Source of the DNA: a virus
IMG/VR virus record: IMGVR_UViG_3300008113_000610
Coordinates: 1-22,032 of that record
Length of the DNA stretch: 22,032 nt
Strand: one strand, 5' to 3'
How positions within the stretch are numbered: position 1 is the first letter of the stretch; each line of letters starts with the position of its first letter. The notes under the pieces were generated by a model, which was given only the letters and a program-made list of their open reading frames with translations, made no database searches and was not told the DNA's origin. The position numbers were made by a program, and so were the translations under genes. Shown here piece by piece: positions 9,082-16,315 of the stretch.

Positions 9082-9109
9082 AGTTCGTATCTTAAGTAAA
9101 AGGTTATAA
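9082..9109 (+). promoter_or_regulatory. Possible promoter element shared with the gap before the gp32-like gene
   Basis: The gap holds AGTTCGTAT (9082-9090), 12 bases, then GTTATAA (9103-9109), just before the ATG at 9113. The same two words recur at 10926-10950. This is the boundary from structural to replication genes, where a promoter is expected. Two occurrences in AT-rich DNA are weak evidence, and TTCGTAT also occurs inside genes. Confidence 0.2.
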
Positions 9110-9112
9110 GAA

Positions 9113-10435
9113 ATGTTTTATATAGTAGAGAATAAACAGCAGCTAGATAGGCTCCGTAGTTACCCGGATGTAGATGTATATGTAGATGTAATTTCATCTA
9201 ACGATTACTTTCATCCTAAATTCACAACAACTGTAGCAGTTTACATAAGACCCCTAGATGAATCTGGAGGGTATATTATTCCTGTTAATCATGATGAAGG
9301 TTTAAATGTAAGTAAGGAAGAGGTGTTTGATCTCTTAAAAGCTTATAAAAGAATCTACGTACTAGATAAGAAAAACTTACTATACCATTTCCCACTTATA
9401 GATGCAGTAGATATAAACTTATGGAGAGCTTTCTGGTATTACGACAAAATAGAAATTCCAAGTAAAATATCAACAATTAACTGGTTTTATAATAAGTTTA
9501 AAGATTTTGATAATATTAATCAGATAATACCGCTATCTAAACTACACGAACAAAGTGAAAAAGTATTTGATGTAATTGAGAAGTATATAGAGGAACCTAA
9601 AGATAATGCTTTTAAATTCTATAACGACATCGCAGTTAAAGTCTTTTATTTGTTAGAACAACACGGACTTAGAGTAATATATCAGCCTTTTGTTGATCTT
9701 TTTAAACCAAATACACCGAAGTATAACATAAAAGATAATATTACATATACCTATTATAACTTATATAACAGTACATCAAGACCTACTAATGCTTTTAATA
9801 GTATAAACTTTGCGGCTATACCAAAAGGGGATGATTTTAGAAAAGCTATTATACCACAACATGATTGCTTTGTTGAATTCGACTTCGATGGATACCATTT
9901 AAGATTACTATCAGAGCAAATTGACTTTAAGATAGAAGGAGAGTCTGCTCATAAGGCTTTAGGTAAGTACTATTTCGGTAAAGAAGATCTAACAGAAGAA
10001 GAATACTCTCAAGCTAAACAAATTAACTTCCAGGCCATTTACGGGAGAATACCTGACGGGTATAAGAATCTAGAGATCTTTGTAAAGCTAACAAAGTATA
10101 TAGACCGTTTATGGGATGAGTTCTCTAAAGGAGAAGTAAGAACTCCTTTGAGTGATAAACCTTTTAATAAGCACTTGAAGGAAATGCATCCGCAGAAACT
10201 TATGAATTATATCATGCAATCGTTGGAAACTGCAAGAAATGTTCTTATATTAAAGGAAGTGTTAAAGTATCTTAGAGATAAGAAGACAAAAATAGCTTTA
10301 TACACCTACGATGCGATACTTTTTGATTATGCTAAAGAAGACGGAGAGCATATACTTACAGAATTAGCCTCAATACTAAGCGAAAATAAAAAATACCCAG
10401 TTAAAATAAAAACATCAGAAAACCTGGTTTTGTAA
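9113..10435 (+). CDS. Short divergent family A DNA polymerase-like protein with degenerate exonuclease domain
   Basis: This encodes 440 residues, against about 600 for a Klenow-type fragment. Motif A is FDFDGYHLRLLSEQI (equivalent to DYSQIELR): the metal-binding Asp is kept, but the Glu that sets sugar selectivity in E. coli Pol I (E710) is His. Motif B is AKQINFQAIYG, keeping the Lys, Phe and Tyr equivalents of K758, F762 and Y766, with Tyr at the R754 position. Motif C is YTYDAILFD, keeping the Asp of the H-D-E triad while His and Glu become Tyr and Ala. Both catalytic aspartates therefore survive and activity is plausible. The N-terminal 130 residues resemble the 3'-5' exonuclease fold but lack the D-x-E metal ligands (VDV instead), so proofreading seems lost. 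It heads the replication block, as a replicative or accessory polymerase; no family B gp43 is in the window. Confidence 0.75.
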   Translation: MFYIVENKQQLDRLRSYPDVDVYVDVISSNDYFHPKFTTTVAVYIRPLDESGGYIIPVNHDEGLNVSKEEVFDLLKAYKRIYVLDKKNLLYHFPLIDAVDINLWRAFWYYDKIEIPSKISTINWFYNKFKDFDNINQIIPLSKLHEQSEKVFDVIEKYIEEPKDNAFKFYNDIAVKVFYLLEQHGLRVIYQPFVDLFKPNTPKYNIKDNITYTYYNLYNSTSRPTNAFNSINFAAIPKGDDFRKAIIPQHDCFVEFDFDGYHLRLLSEQIDFKIEGESAHKALGKYYFGKEDLTEEEYSQAKQINFQAIYGRIPDGYKNLEIFVKLTKYIDRLWDEFSKGEVRTPLSDKPFNKHLKEMHPQKLMNYIMQSLETARNVLILKEVLKYLRDKKTKIALYTYDAILFDYAKEDGEHILTELASILSENKKYPVKIKTSENLVL

Positions 10436-10461
10436 AACCTTTTAATATTTATAATTACACA

Positions 10462-10920
10462 ATGGAAAATGTTATGTCTCAAAGTCGATTCGATTATGAT
10501 ATCGATCAAATATATTTAACTGAGGATATGAGTAATAAGCTGTTTTGCACCTTCTCTACAGGAGAGGAATTAGATGCGACAATAGAAAATATAGTACAAA
10601 AATATAGAATTATCTATAATAAAATATTCGTTTTGTATTCCAAAAGCCAAGACGAGTACATCTGCACTTACAATGTAGATTTTGGTAATGTTTCTAACTT
10701 TATTGATAACACTATTTTAGTGCATCGAAAGAAAGAAGCAAACACCTTGTATACGATTAACGCCTTAAATACCCTAATCAAAGAACTTAACAACGGAGTA
10801 TTAGACACTTCTTTTAAAATCAACTGGACTGACTACAAAAACTGTATTCTCTTAACGAAAGGTCCGGAATTAAAAAGAGTAAATACGAAATTATTTAAGA
10901 TCGTAGAGTTGGATAATTAA
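10462..10920 (+). CDS. Unknown protein between polymerase-like and gp32-like genes
   Basis: This encodes 152 residues, with no recognised family. The ATG at 10462 follows 'attacacaATG'; a second ATG at 10474 (MSQSRFDYD) is an alternative start that would shorten it by four residues. It is rich in Asn, Ile, Tyr and Asp, has three cysteines and no membrane segment, and looks like an alpha/beta protein: a helix around residues 35-50, then strands such as KIFVLYS, then ILVHRKK and a helix near 95-110. Placement between polymerase and single-strand binding genes suggests a replication accessory role, but that is context only. Codon use and start context match the neighbours, so it is very likely a real gene. 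Confidence 0.6.
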   Translation: MENVMSQSRFDYDIDQIYLTEDMSNKLFCTFSTGEELDATIENIVQKYRIIYNKIFVLYSKSQDEYICTYNVDFGNVSNFIDNTILVHRKKEANTLYTINALNTLIKELNNGVLDTSFKINWTDYKNCILLTKGPELKRVNTKLFKIVELDN

Positions 10921-10925
10921 GAGAA

Positions 10926-10950
10926 AGTTCGTATATTTAATAAGTTATAA
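10926..10950 (+). promoter_or_regulatory. Possible promoter element before the gp32-like gene
   Basis: AGTTCGTAT (10926-10934), 9 bases, then GTTATAA (10944-10950), 17 bases before the ATG at 10968. It shares both words with 9082-9109, but spacing to each other and to the start differs. A strong promoter for an abundant single-strand binding protein would make sense here; the assignment is tentative. Confidence 0.25.
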
Positions 10951-10967
10951 ACAATTAAAGTTATATT

Positions 10968-11777
10968 ATGAATCTAGATGCAATCAAAGCAAAGCTGTCT
11001 GCGTTAAACAACGGCGGACAAGAAAGAGAGAAAGTAGACTATTCAGCTACCTTCTGGAAACCCGAAATCGGTAAGAGCACTATTCGTATTGTACCTTCTA
11101 TGTATGATCCTAATCTTCCATTTAAGGAAGTGAAGTTTCACTATGGAATCGGTAAATACCCTATGGCCGCTTTATCTAACTTCGGAAAACAAGATCCTAT
11201 TGAAGAGTTTATTAAGGAATTAAAGAAGACTTCAGATAAGGATAACTGGACATTAGCCGGTAAACTTAACCCCAAGACACGTATTTTCGCACCTGTAATT
11301 GTAAAAGGTGAAGAAGATAAAGGTGTTCGTTTATGGGGATTTGGTGTAACGATCTACAAAGCGTTATTAGCATTAGCTCAAGACGAAGAAGTAGGAGATT
11401 ACACAGACGTAATGAATGGATGGGACTTAGTAGTAGAAGTAGCTGCAGGTAACCCATACCCAACCACATCGGTTCGTATTCGACCTAAACAAACTCCGTT
11501 GTCAGATAATGCAGCGCAAGTTGATTTATGGTTAAAGAACCAACCACACCCTGTTGAGATTCATACTCAATATGATTATGAGTTCATTAAAAAGCAGTTA
11601 CAAAATTACTTAACACCAGGATCAGCTGAAGACGAAACACCTACAGCATCGGCTCCTGAAGCAACTAACTCCTTGACTCAGACTCTAGGAAGTCATGCAA
11701 CTGACTTTTCTTTAGAGACTTCAACTCCAGGAATTAAAGACACGGTAAGTAAATTTGATGACCTTTTTAACGAATAA
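10968..11777 (+). CDS. 32: Single-stranded DNA-binding protein, gp32-like
   Basis: This encodes 269 residues (T4 gp32 has 301). The N-terminus (DAIKAKLSALN) fits the basic helix through which gp32 molecules bind each other. The core has YSATFWKPEIGKSTIRIVPS, then FHYGIGKYP, WTLAGKLNPKTRIFAPVIV and VRLWGFGVTIYKALL, a typical gp32 OB-fold series. The C-terminus is an acidic tail (KFDDLFNE) after a Ser/Thr/Pro-rich linker, as in gp32, where it recruits partner proteins. There is no cysteine in the whole protein, so the zinc site of T4 gp32 (one His, three Cys) is absent; that region reads YPMAALSNFGKQDPIEEF. It coats single-stranded DNA during replication and recombination and sits directly before UvsX, a functional partner. 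The gap to the next ATG is 5 bases. Confidence 0.9.
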   Translation: MNLDAIKAKLSALNNGGQEREKVDYSATFWKPEIGKSTIRIVPSMYDPNLPFKEVKFHYGIGKYPMAALSNFGKQDPIEEFIKELKKTSDKDNWTLAGKLNPKTRIFAPVIVKGEEDKGVRLWGFGVTIYKALLALAQDEEVGDYTDVMNGWDLVVEVAAGNPYPTTSVRIRPKQTPLSDNAAQVDLWLKNQPHPVEIHTQYDYEFIKKQLQNYLTPGSAEDETPTASAPEATNSLTQTLGSHATDFSLETSTPGIKDTVSKFDDLFNE

Positions 11778-11782
11778 AATAA

Positions 11783-12856
11783 ATGGCAAAAAGCGCAACA
11801 GCAGAAAAAGCAGCTGCTATAGTAAAGGGTGGATTTAATCTAGGTAATTTCAAGAAGAAGAAAGGATTTGCTAATGCTTCGGTAAAGTTTAAAGAGCAAG
11901 GGTGGATACCTTTGTCAAAAGCTTTCCAAGACATTACCTCTATCCCAGGTATTCCGACAGGACATATTACCTTATTAAGAGGGCATAGTGATACAGGTAA
12001 GACAACTGCCTTGTTAGAAGCAGCAGTAGCAGCACAAAAGCAAGGTATCTTACCGGTATTAATTATTACCGAGATGAAATGGTCATGGCAACATGCTAAA
12101 GAGATGGGCTTACAGTTTGAAGAAGTCATAGATGAATCAACTGGTGAGATTACAGACTACGAAGGTTTCTTCCTTTATGCAGATAGAGGTACATTAAACA
12201 CTATCGAAGATGTAGCATCTTACATAGCAGACCTTTTAGACGAACAAGCTAAAGGTAACCTACCTCACGACTTATGTTTCTTCTGGGACTCTGTAGGCTC
12301 AGTACCTTGTGATTTATCAGTACGTTCTAATAAGAATAATAATGAATGGAATGCAGGAGCAATGTCTACTCAGTTTGGAAATAACTTGAATCAAAAGATC
12401 TTGTTATCTCGAAAAGAAGGAAGTCCATACACTAATACGTTAGTAGCTATTAACAAAGTATGGACACAGAAACCAGACTCTCCGATGTCACAACCTAAGT
12501 TGCAAAACAAAGGTGGAATGTCGATGTGGTATGATGCAACATTAGTAATCACTTTTGGAAACATTACTAACCCAGGTACCTCTAAGATTAAAGCTATAAA
12601 AAGCGGATTACAGGTTGAATTTGCTAAGAGAACAAATATACAGATTGAAAAGAACCATATTGAAGGAGTACAGACAAGAGGAAGAATTGTAATGACCCCT
12701 CACGGTTTTATTGCTGACGATAAGAAAGCAATCGATAAGTATAAAGACCAGCACAAAGAACACTGGTTAAAACTTTTAGGATCTATTGATTTTAGTTTAG
12801 TCGAAGAAGGTGACATGGAAGAAGATGAAATCCTACCAAACCTACTAGACGACTAA
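11783..12856 (+). CDS. uvsX: UvsX-like RecA-family recombinase
   Basis: This encodes 357 residues. Walker A is GHSDTGKT (residues 67-74), a likely catalytic Glu lies in LIITEMKW (Glu97), and Walker B is LCFFWDS (164-170), followed by GSVP. FGNNLNQKILLSRKEG and VAINKVWT match the later core of phage RecA-like proteins. The N-terminal 30 residues are basic and Ala-rich, fitting the oligomerisation segment; the C-terminus is acidic (EEGDMEEDEILPNLLDD). UvsX forms filaments on single-stranded DNA and drives strand exchange, which starts recombination-dependent replication in T4-like phages. Together with the gp32-like protein upstream and nuclease and helicase downstream it forms a compact replication-recombination operon. 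Its TAA overlaps the next ATG by one base (taATG at 12856). Confidence 0.92.
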   Translation: MAKSATAEKAAAIVKGGFNLGNFKKKKGFANASVKFKEQGWIPLSKAFQDITSIPGIPTGHITLLRGHSDTGKTTALLEAAVAAQKQGILPVLIITEMKWSWQHAKEMGLQFEEVIDESTGEITDYEGFFLYADRGTLNTIEDVASYIADLLDEQAKGNLPHDLCFFWDSVGSVPCDLSVRSNKNNNEWNAGAMSTQFGNNLNQKILLSRKEGSPYTNTLVAINKVWTQKPDSPMSQPKLQNKGGMSMWYDATLVITFGNITNPGTSKIKAIKSGLQVEFAKRTNIQIEKNHIEGVQTRGRIVMTPHGFIADDKKAIDKYKDQHKEHWLKLLGSIDFSLVEEGDMEEDEILPNLLDD

Positions 12857-13875
12857 TGGACTATAGTAAAATTATAAACAACCTTAAAGAATCCCCGCCT
12901 AGAGAGTTAAACGATCATATCTTGATCATAGATTCTATGAATACTTTTATTCGTAGTTTCTCAACTCTAAGAGCGATGAACCCTCAAGGCCACCATATCG
13001 GTGGTCTTGTAGGCTTCTTAAGATCACTAGGATACCTAGTACGTACAATCGACCCTACAAGAGTAGTATGTGTATTTGACGGTAAAGGATCTTCTACTAA
13101 CAGGAAGAATATAGATCCTAACTACAAAGCACAAAGACAGCATACAAGAATTACTAACTGGGGTATGTATGAAAATAAGCAAGAAGAATATGAATCACTA
13201 TCTGCACAATTAGATAGATTAAGAGACTACCTTGAATGCTTACCAGTACAGAGCCTGACAATGGAAAAGCTAGAAGCAGATGATATCATTGCCGACTTAG
13301 CTTTAGGTGCTTCAGCATCAGGTAAACAAGTTACAATTGTTTCTTCTGATAAAGATTTTCTACAATTAATAGATGGATGTATCTCAGTATACTCTCCTAT
13401 AAAGAAAACGCTTTATACCAAAGATAATATTGTACAGGAACTTGAAGTACTTCCTCAGAATTACAATATTGTAAAAGCTTTATTAGGAGATAACTCAGAT
13501 AACCTTTCCGGAGTAAAAGGTTTAGGTTTAAAGACCTTGACTAAAGAGTTCCCGAATCTATTAACAAATCCTAATTACGAGCTAGAAGATATCTATGCAG
13601 TATGTGAACAAAACCTAGACGGTAAGTCTATTTTTGCTAAGATAATACACAACTGGGATCGGGTAAAAACAAATTACCAACTGATGAATTTACATGAAGG
13701 ACAGTTGGATGATAAAGAAATTCTTCATATATTAAGTGTATTGAAAGAGCCTATCCCACCTCTACAGACAGGAGCCTTTTTGCATCTATTAGATATAGAT
13801 AAGATCGAAGGTATTACCAAGAACACAGAAGGCTGGTTAGAGAATTTCAGAACATTAACGGTTTTTAAACAATAA
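12856..13875 (+). CDS. rnh: RNase H / 5'-3' exonuclease (FEN-like, T4 Rnh type)
   Basis: This encodes 339 residues, close to T4 Rnh (305). Metal-binding acidic residues of the FEN/5'-nuclease family are visible in order: Asp26 (LIIDSMNTF), Asp75 (VFDGKGS), Glu140 with Asp142/143 (EADDII), Asp165 and Asp167 (SSDKDF), and Asp212 and Asp215 (GDNSDN). The helix-hairpin-helix region follows at about 219-227 (GVKGLGLKT). Such enzymes remove RNA primers and flaps from lagging-strand fragments. The family A polymerase-like protein of this phage has no visible 5' nuclease domain, so this separate protein would supply that activity. It is coupled to UvsX by a one-base overlap and followed after 5 bases by the helicase. 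Confidence 0.92.
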   Translation: MDYSKIINNLKESPPRELNDHILIIDSMNTFIRSFSTLRAMNPQGHHIGGLVGFLRSLGYLVRTIDPTRVVCVFDGKGSSTNRKNIDPNYKAQRQHTRITNWGMYENKQEEYESLSAQLDRLRDYLECLPVQSLTMEKLEADDIIADLALGASASGKQVTIVSSDKDFLQLIDGCISVYSPIKKTLYTKDNIVQELEVLPQNYNIVKALLGDNSDNLSGVKGLGLKTLTKEFPNLLTNPNYELEDIYAVCEQNLDGKSIFAKIIHNWDRVKTNYQLMNLHEGQLDDKEILHILSVLKEPIPPLQTGAFLHLLDIDKIEGITKNTEGWLENFRTLTVFKQ

Positions 13876-13880
13876 GTTAT

Positions 13881-15218
13881 ATGACATTGCAGAAGTTAAC
13901 GCAATATGGAAAACCCTTCCAAATTAAAGTAATAGGCGCCTTACTCACAGATAAAGGCTTCCTACTAACAGTAAGAGACGTATTAAGAGAAGAGTATTTC
14001 GATTCAGATACACATAAGTGGATTATCGGACAGATCTTAAAATACTTCGATAAGTACCATACTACTGTTACTATGGATGTTTTAAAAGTAGAACTTCAGA
14101 AGATTGAAAACGAAGTTTTGCAGGTTGCAGTAAAAGAAGAATTACGAAACTCATACGCCGCTTCTCAAGATGACTTAGATTATGTAGAAGAAGAATTTAC
14201 TACATTCTGTAAGAATCAAGAAATGAAAGCAGCTATTTTATCCTCAGCAGACTTATTAAAGCAGAGCGATTTCGAAGGCATTCGTAACCTGATTGAGAAA
14301 GCTATGAAAGCTGCAATGGATAAGAATATCGGACACGAGTATGATAAAGATGTTGAGTCTCGATATAGAACAGATTACAGACCTACTATTCCTACTCCAT
14401 GGCCGTTACTAAATGAGTCTATTCAAGGAGGCTGGGGACCTGGTGATTTAATTATCGTATTTGGTAACCCAGGTGGTGGTAAGTCTTGGACGATGGTAGC
14501 AGCAGCTGCTCATGCTGTAAAGCTAGGCTTCAAAGTAAACTACTATACTCTAGAATTAGGAGAAGATTACGTAGGTAAGCGATTTGATTGCTACTTTACA
14601 GGTTACTCTATTGATGAAGTTAATAAACATAGAAAAGAAGTAGAGACTCAAATTAATAACCTTAAAGGTAGATTGATCGTAAAGGAGTATGCTCCTAAAG
14701 CAGCGACAGTAAATAACATTAAGAGCCATGTTCAAAAATGTATTGACATGGGCCATAAACCAGATTTAATTGTTATTGACTACGTAGATTACCTTAAAGC
14801 ACCTTCTAGAGGTAAATTCTCAGAGCGTAAGGATGAAATTGATGACGTATTTATCGCTACTAAGAGTTTAGCTAAAGAGTTAAAAATACCGGTACTAACA
14901 CCTTCTCAGGTTAACCGTATGGGTGCTAAAGACTCAGTTATTGAAGGTGATAAAGCAGCTGGTTCTTACGATAAGATGATGGTAGCAGATATTTGTCTTT
15001 CATTATCAAGACAGAAGGAAGATAAAGTATTAGGTACAGGACGCTTGCACGTTATGAAGAACAGATATGGTCAAGACGGTATGACATATAATGTAAAAAT
15101 GGATACCAATAACGGGCATATCGAGATTGAAGGTAAAGCAAGTATAGATGACGATGGCAGCAGTCCGCAAGGTACTCACTTTGAAATTGCTAAGAAATTT
15201 TTCGAGCAAAATCAATAA
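13881..15218 (+). CDS. 41: Replicative DNA helicase, DnaB/gp41-like
   Basis: This encodes 445 residues. An N-terminal helical domain (about 1-150) is followed by the RecA-type helicase core. Walker A is GNPGGGKS (195-202), the catalytic Glu is in YTLELGED (Glu225), and Walker B is LIVIDYVDY (296-304). PSQVNR at about 341-346 with a later Arg-rich end (MKNRYGQDG) matches DnaB motifs 4 and 4a. It would act as a hexamer unwinding the fork 5' to 3' and is expected to recruit a primase, which is not in this window. The length is close to T4 gp41 (475). It is the last gene of the replication block and is followed by a hairpin terminator. The start is ATG at 13881 in an AT-rich context without Shine-Dalgarno. 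Confidence 0.92.
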   Translation: MTLQKLTQYGKPFQIKVIGALLTDKGFLLTVRDVLREEYFDSDTHKWIIGQILKYFDKYHTTVTMDVLKVELQKIENEVLQVAVKEELRNSYAASQDDLDYVEEEFTTFCKNQEMKAAILSSADLLKQSDFEGIRNLIEKAMKAAMDKNIGHEYDKDVESRYRTDYRPTIPTPWPLLNESIQGGWGPGDLIIVFGNPGGGKSWTMVAAAAHAVKLGFKVNYYTLELGEDYVGKRFDCYFTGYSIDEVNKHRKEVETQINNLKGRLIVKEYAPKAATVNNIKSHVQKCIDMGHKPDLIVIDYVDYLKAPSRGKFSERKDEIDDVFIATKSLAKELKIPVLTPSQVNRMGAKDSVIEGDKAAGSYDKMMVADICLSLSRQKEDKVLGTGRLHVMKNRYGQDGMTYNVKMDTNNGHIEIEGKASIDDDGSSPQGTHFEIAKKFFEQNQ

Positions 15219-15227
15219 CAAATAGTA

Positions 15228-15248
15228 GTAGAAGCTATTTATTTCTAC
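15228..15248 (+). other. Small stem-loop ahead of the terminator
   Basis: GTAGAA (15228-15233) pairs with TTCTAC (15243-15248) around a 9-base loop. It lies 10 bases after the helicase stop and directly abuts the stronger hairpin at 15249. It may stabilise the mRNA 3' end or be part of the termination signal; the pairing is short and AT-rich, so it may be incidental. Confidence 0.3.
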
Positions 15249-15292
15249 ATCCCCGAAAGCAAAATAATGCTTAGAACCTCGGGGATTTTATT
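15249..15292 (+). terminator. Rho-independent terminator after the replication block
   Basis: ATCCCCGA (15249-15256) pairs perfectly with TCGGGGAT (15279-15286), the most GC-rich run in the surrounding AT-rich DNA. Inside it, AAGCA (15257-15261) pairs with TGCTT (15268-15272) around loop AAATAA, extending the stem with a one-sided bulge (15273-15278). A T-rich tail (TTTTATT) follows. It sits in the longest gap of the window (97 bases), between helicase and nrdB, and separates the replication genes from the nrd and modification genes. Confidence 0.8.
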
Positions 15293-15315
15293 ATTTAACA
15301 CATTAAAAATATACT

Positions 15316-16293
15316 ATGGGACTAAGAGATGAAAGAGTTGTTTATAAGCCGTTTGAATACCCTAAAGCGTATGACTATTGGTTAAAGCAACAACAAGCGC
15401 ATTGGCTTCATACAGAAGTTCCAATGGCACAAGATGTTACAGATTGGAAATCTAATTTGAAAGATCATGAGAAGAATGTAGTCGGTGGTATATTAAAAGG
15501 ATTCGCTCAAACAGAAACAGTAGTAAATGACTACTGGACAGGGTTAGTAACTAGCTGGTTTAGAAAGCCAGAAGTTATTATGATGGGTGTTACTTTCGGA
15601 TCTTTTGAAACTATACATGCAGAAGCTTATTCATTACTTAACGAACAGTTAGGTTTAGATAACTTTGCAGAATTCTTAGAAGACGAAGCTACTAAAGCAA
15701 AGATTGAATCTTTGATGAATGTTAGAGATAGTCATGACGGAACTCCTGATTGGCATGAACGAGCTAAATCGTTAGCTATATTCTCAGCATTTACAGAAGG
15801 AGTTAATTTATTCTCTTCGTTTGCAGTACTCTTGTCGTTTAAGATGAGAAACAAATTAAAAGGAATCGGACAGATTGTCGAATGGTCTGTACGAGATGAA
15901 TCTCTTCACTCAGAGGCAGGTTGTTGGTTATTTAGACAACTACTTTCAGAGTATCCAGAGATTAATACAGAAAAATTACAAAGCGAAATCGAAGAAGCAG
16001 CTCACTTAGCTCTTAAACTAGAGTTCGATTTTATTGATAAAGTTTTTGAATTAGGAGATTTAGAGAACTTATCTAAAGAAGATCTTAAGAACTTTATTAA
16101 ACATAGGGTTAATACTAAAATGGGAGATCTAGGTTTAAAACCTTTGATTCCATCTGATCAGATTGATGCAGGAGCATTAAAGACTATGAAGTGGTTTGAT
16201 GCAGTAATTGCAGGTAAACAGCATACAGACTTTTTTGCAAGTAGAGTAACAAATTACTCTAAAGGTCATATGGATTGGTCAAAAGCATTTTAA
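15316..16293 (+). CDS. nrdB: Ribonucleoside-diphosphate reductase small (radical) subunit NrdB
   Basis: This encodes 325 residues, a normal length for class I R2. All six iron ligands can be placed: Glu67 (QTETVVND, at the position of E. coli Asp84), Glu98 and His101 (SFETIHAEAY), Glu161 (AFTEGVN), and Glu195 and His198 (RDESLH). The radical tyrosine is Tyr105, four residues after His101 as in E. coli Tyr122, so a tyrosyl radical enzyme is expected rather than the Tyr-less class Ic type. It makes the radical used by NrdA to convert ribonucleotides to deoxyribonucleotides for phage DNA synthesis. The ATG at 15316 is the first gene after the terminator. The gap to nrdA is only 22 bases and includes TTATATAATG at the nrdA start. 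Confidence 0.95.
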   Translation: MGLRDERVVYKPFEYPKAYDYWLKQQQAHWLHTEVPMAQDVTDWKSNLKDHEKNVVGGILKGFAQTETVVNDYWTGLVTSWFRKPEVIMMGVTFGSFETIHAEAYSLLNEQLGLDNFAEFLEDEATKAKIESLMNVRDSHDGTPDWHERAKSLAIFSAFTEGVNLFSSFAVLLSFKMRNKLKGIGQIVEWSVRDESLHSEAGCWLFRQLLSEYPEINTEKLQSEIEEAAHLALKLEFDFIDKVFELGDLENLSKEDLKNFIKHRVNTKMGDLGLKPLIPSDQIDAGALKTMKWFDAVIAGKQHTDFFASRVTNYSKGHMDWSKAF

Positions 16294-16315
16294 TAAAATT
16301 TAATTAGATTATATA

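Noticed and set aside
9064-9112. Hairpin from CTTAA and TTAAG in the gap before the polymerase-like gene
   Set aside because: Only five AT-rich pairs with a long loop; too weak to call a terminator.
15287-15315. Promoter for nrdB
   Set aside because: The stretch is AT-rich with several TATA-like words, but no -33/-7 or -10/-35 pair stands out with sensible spacing.
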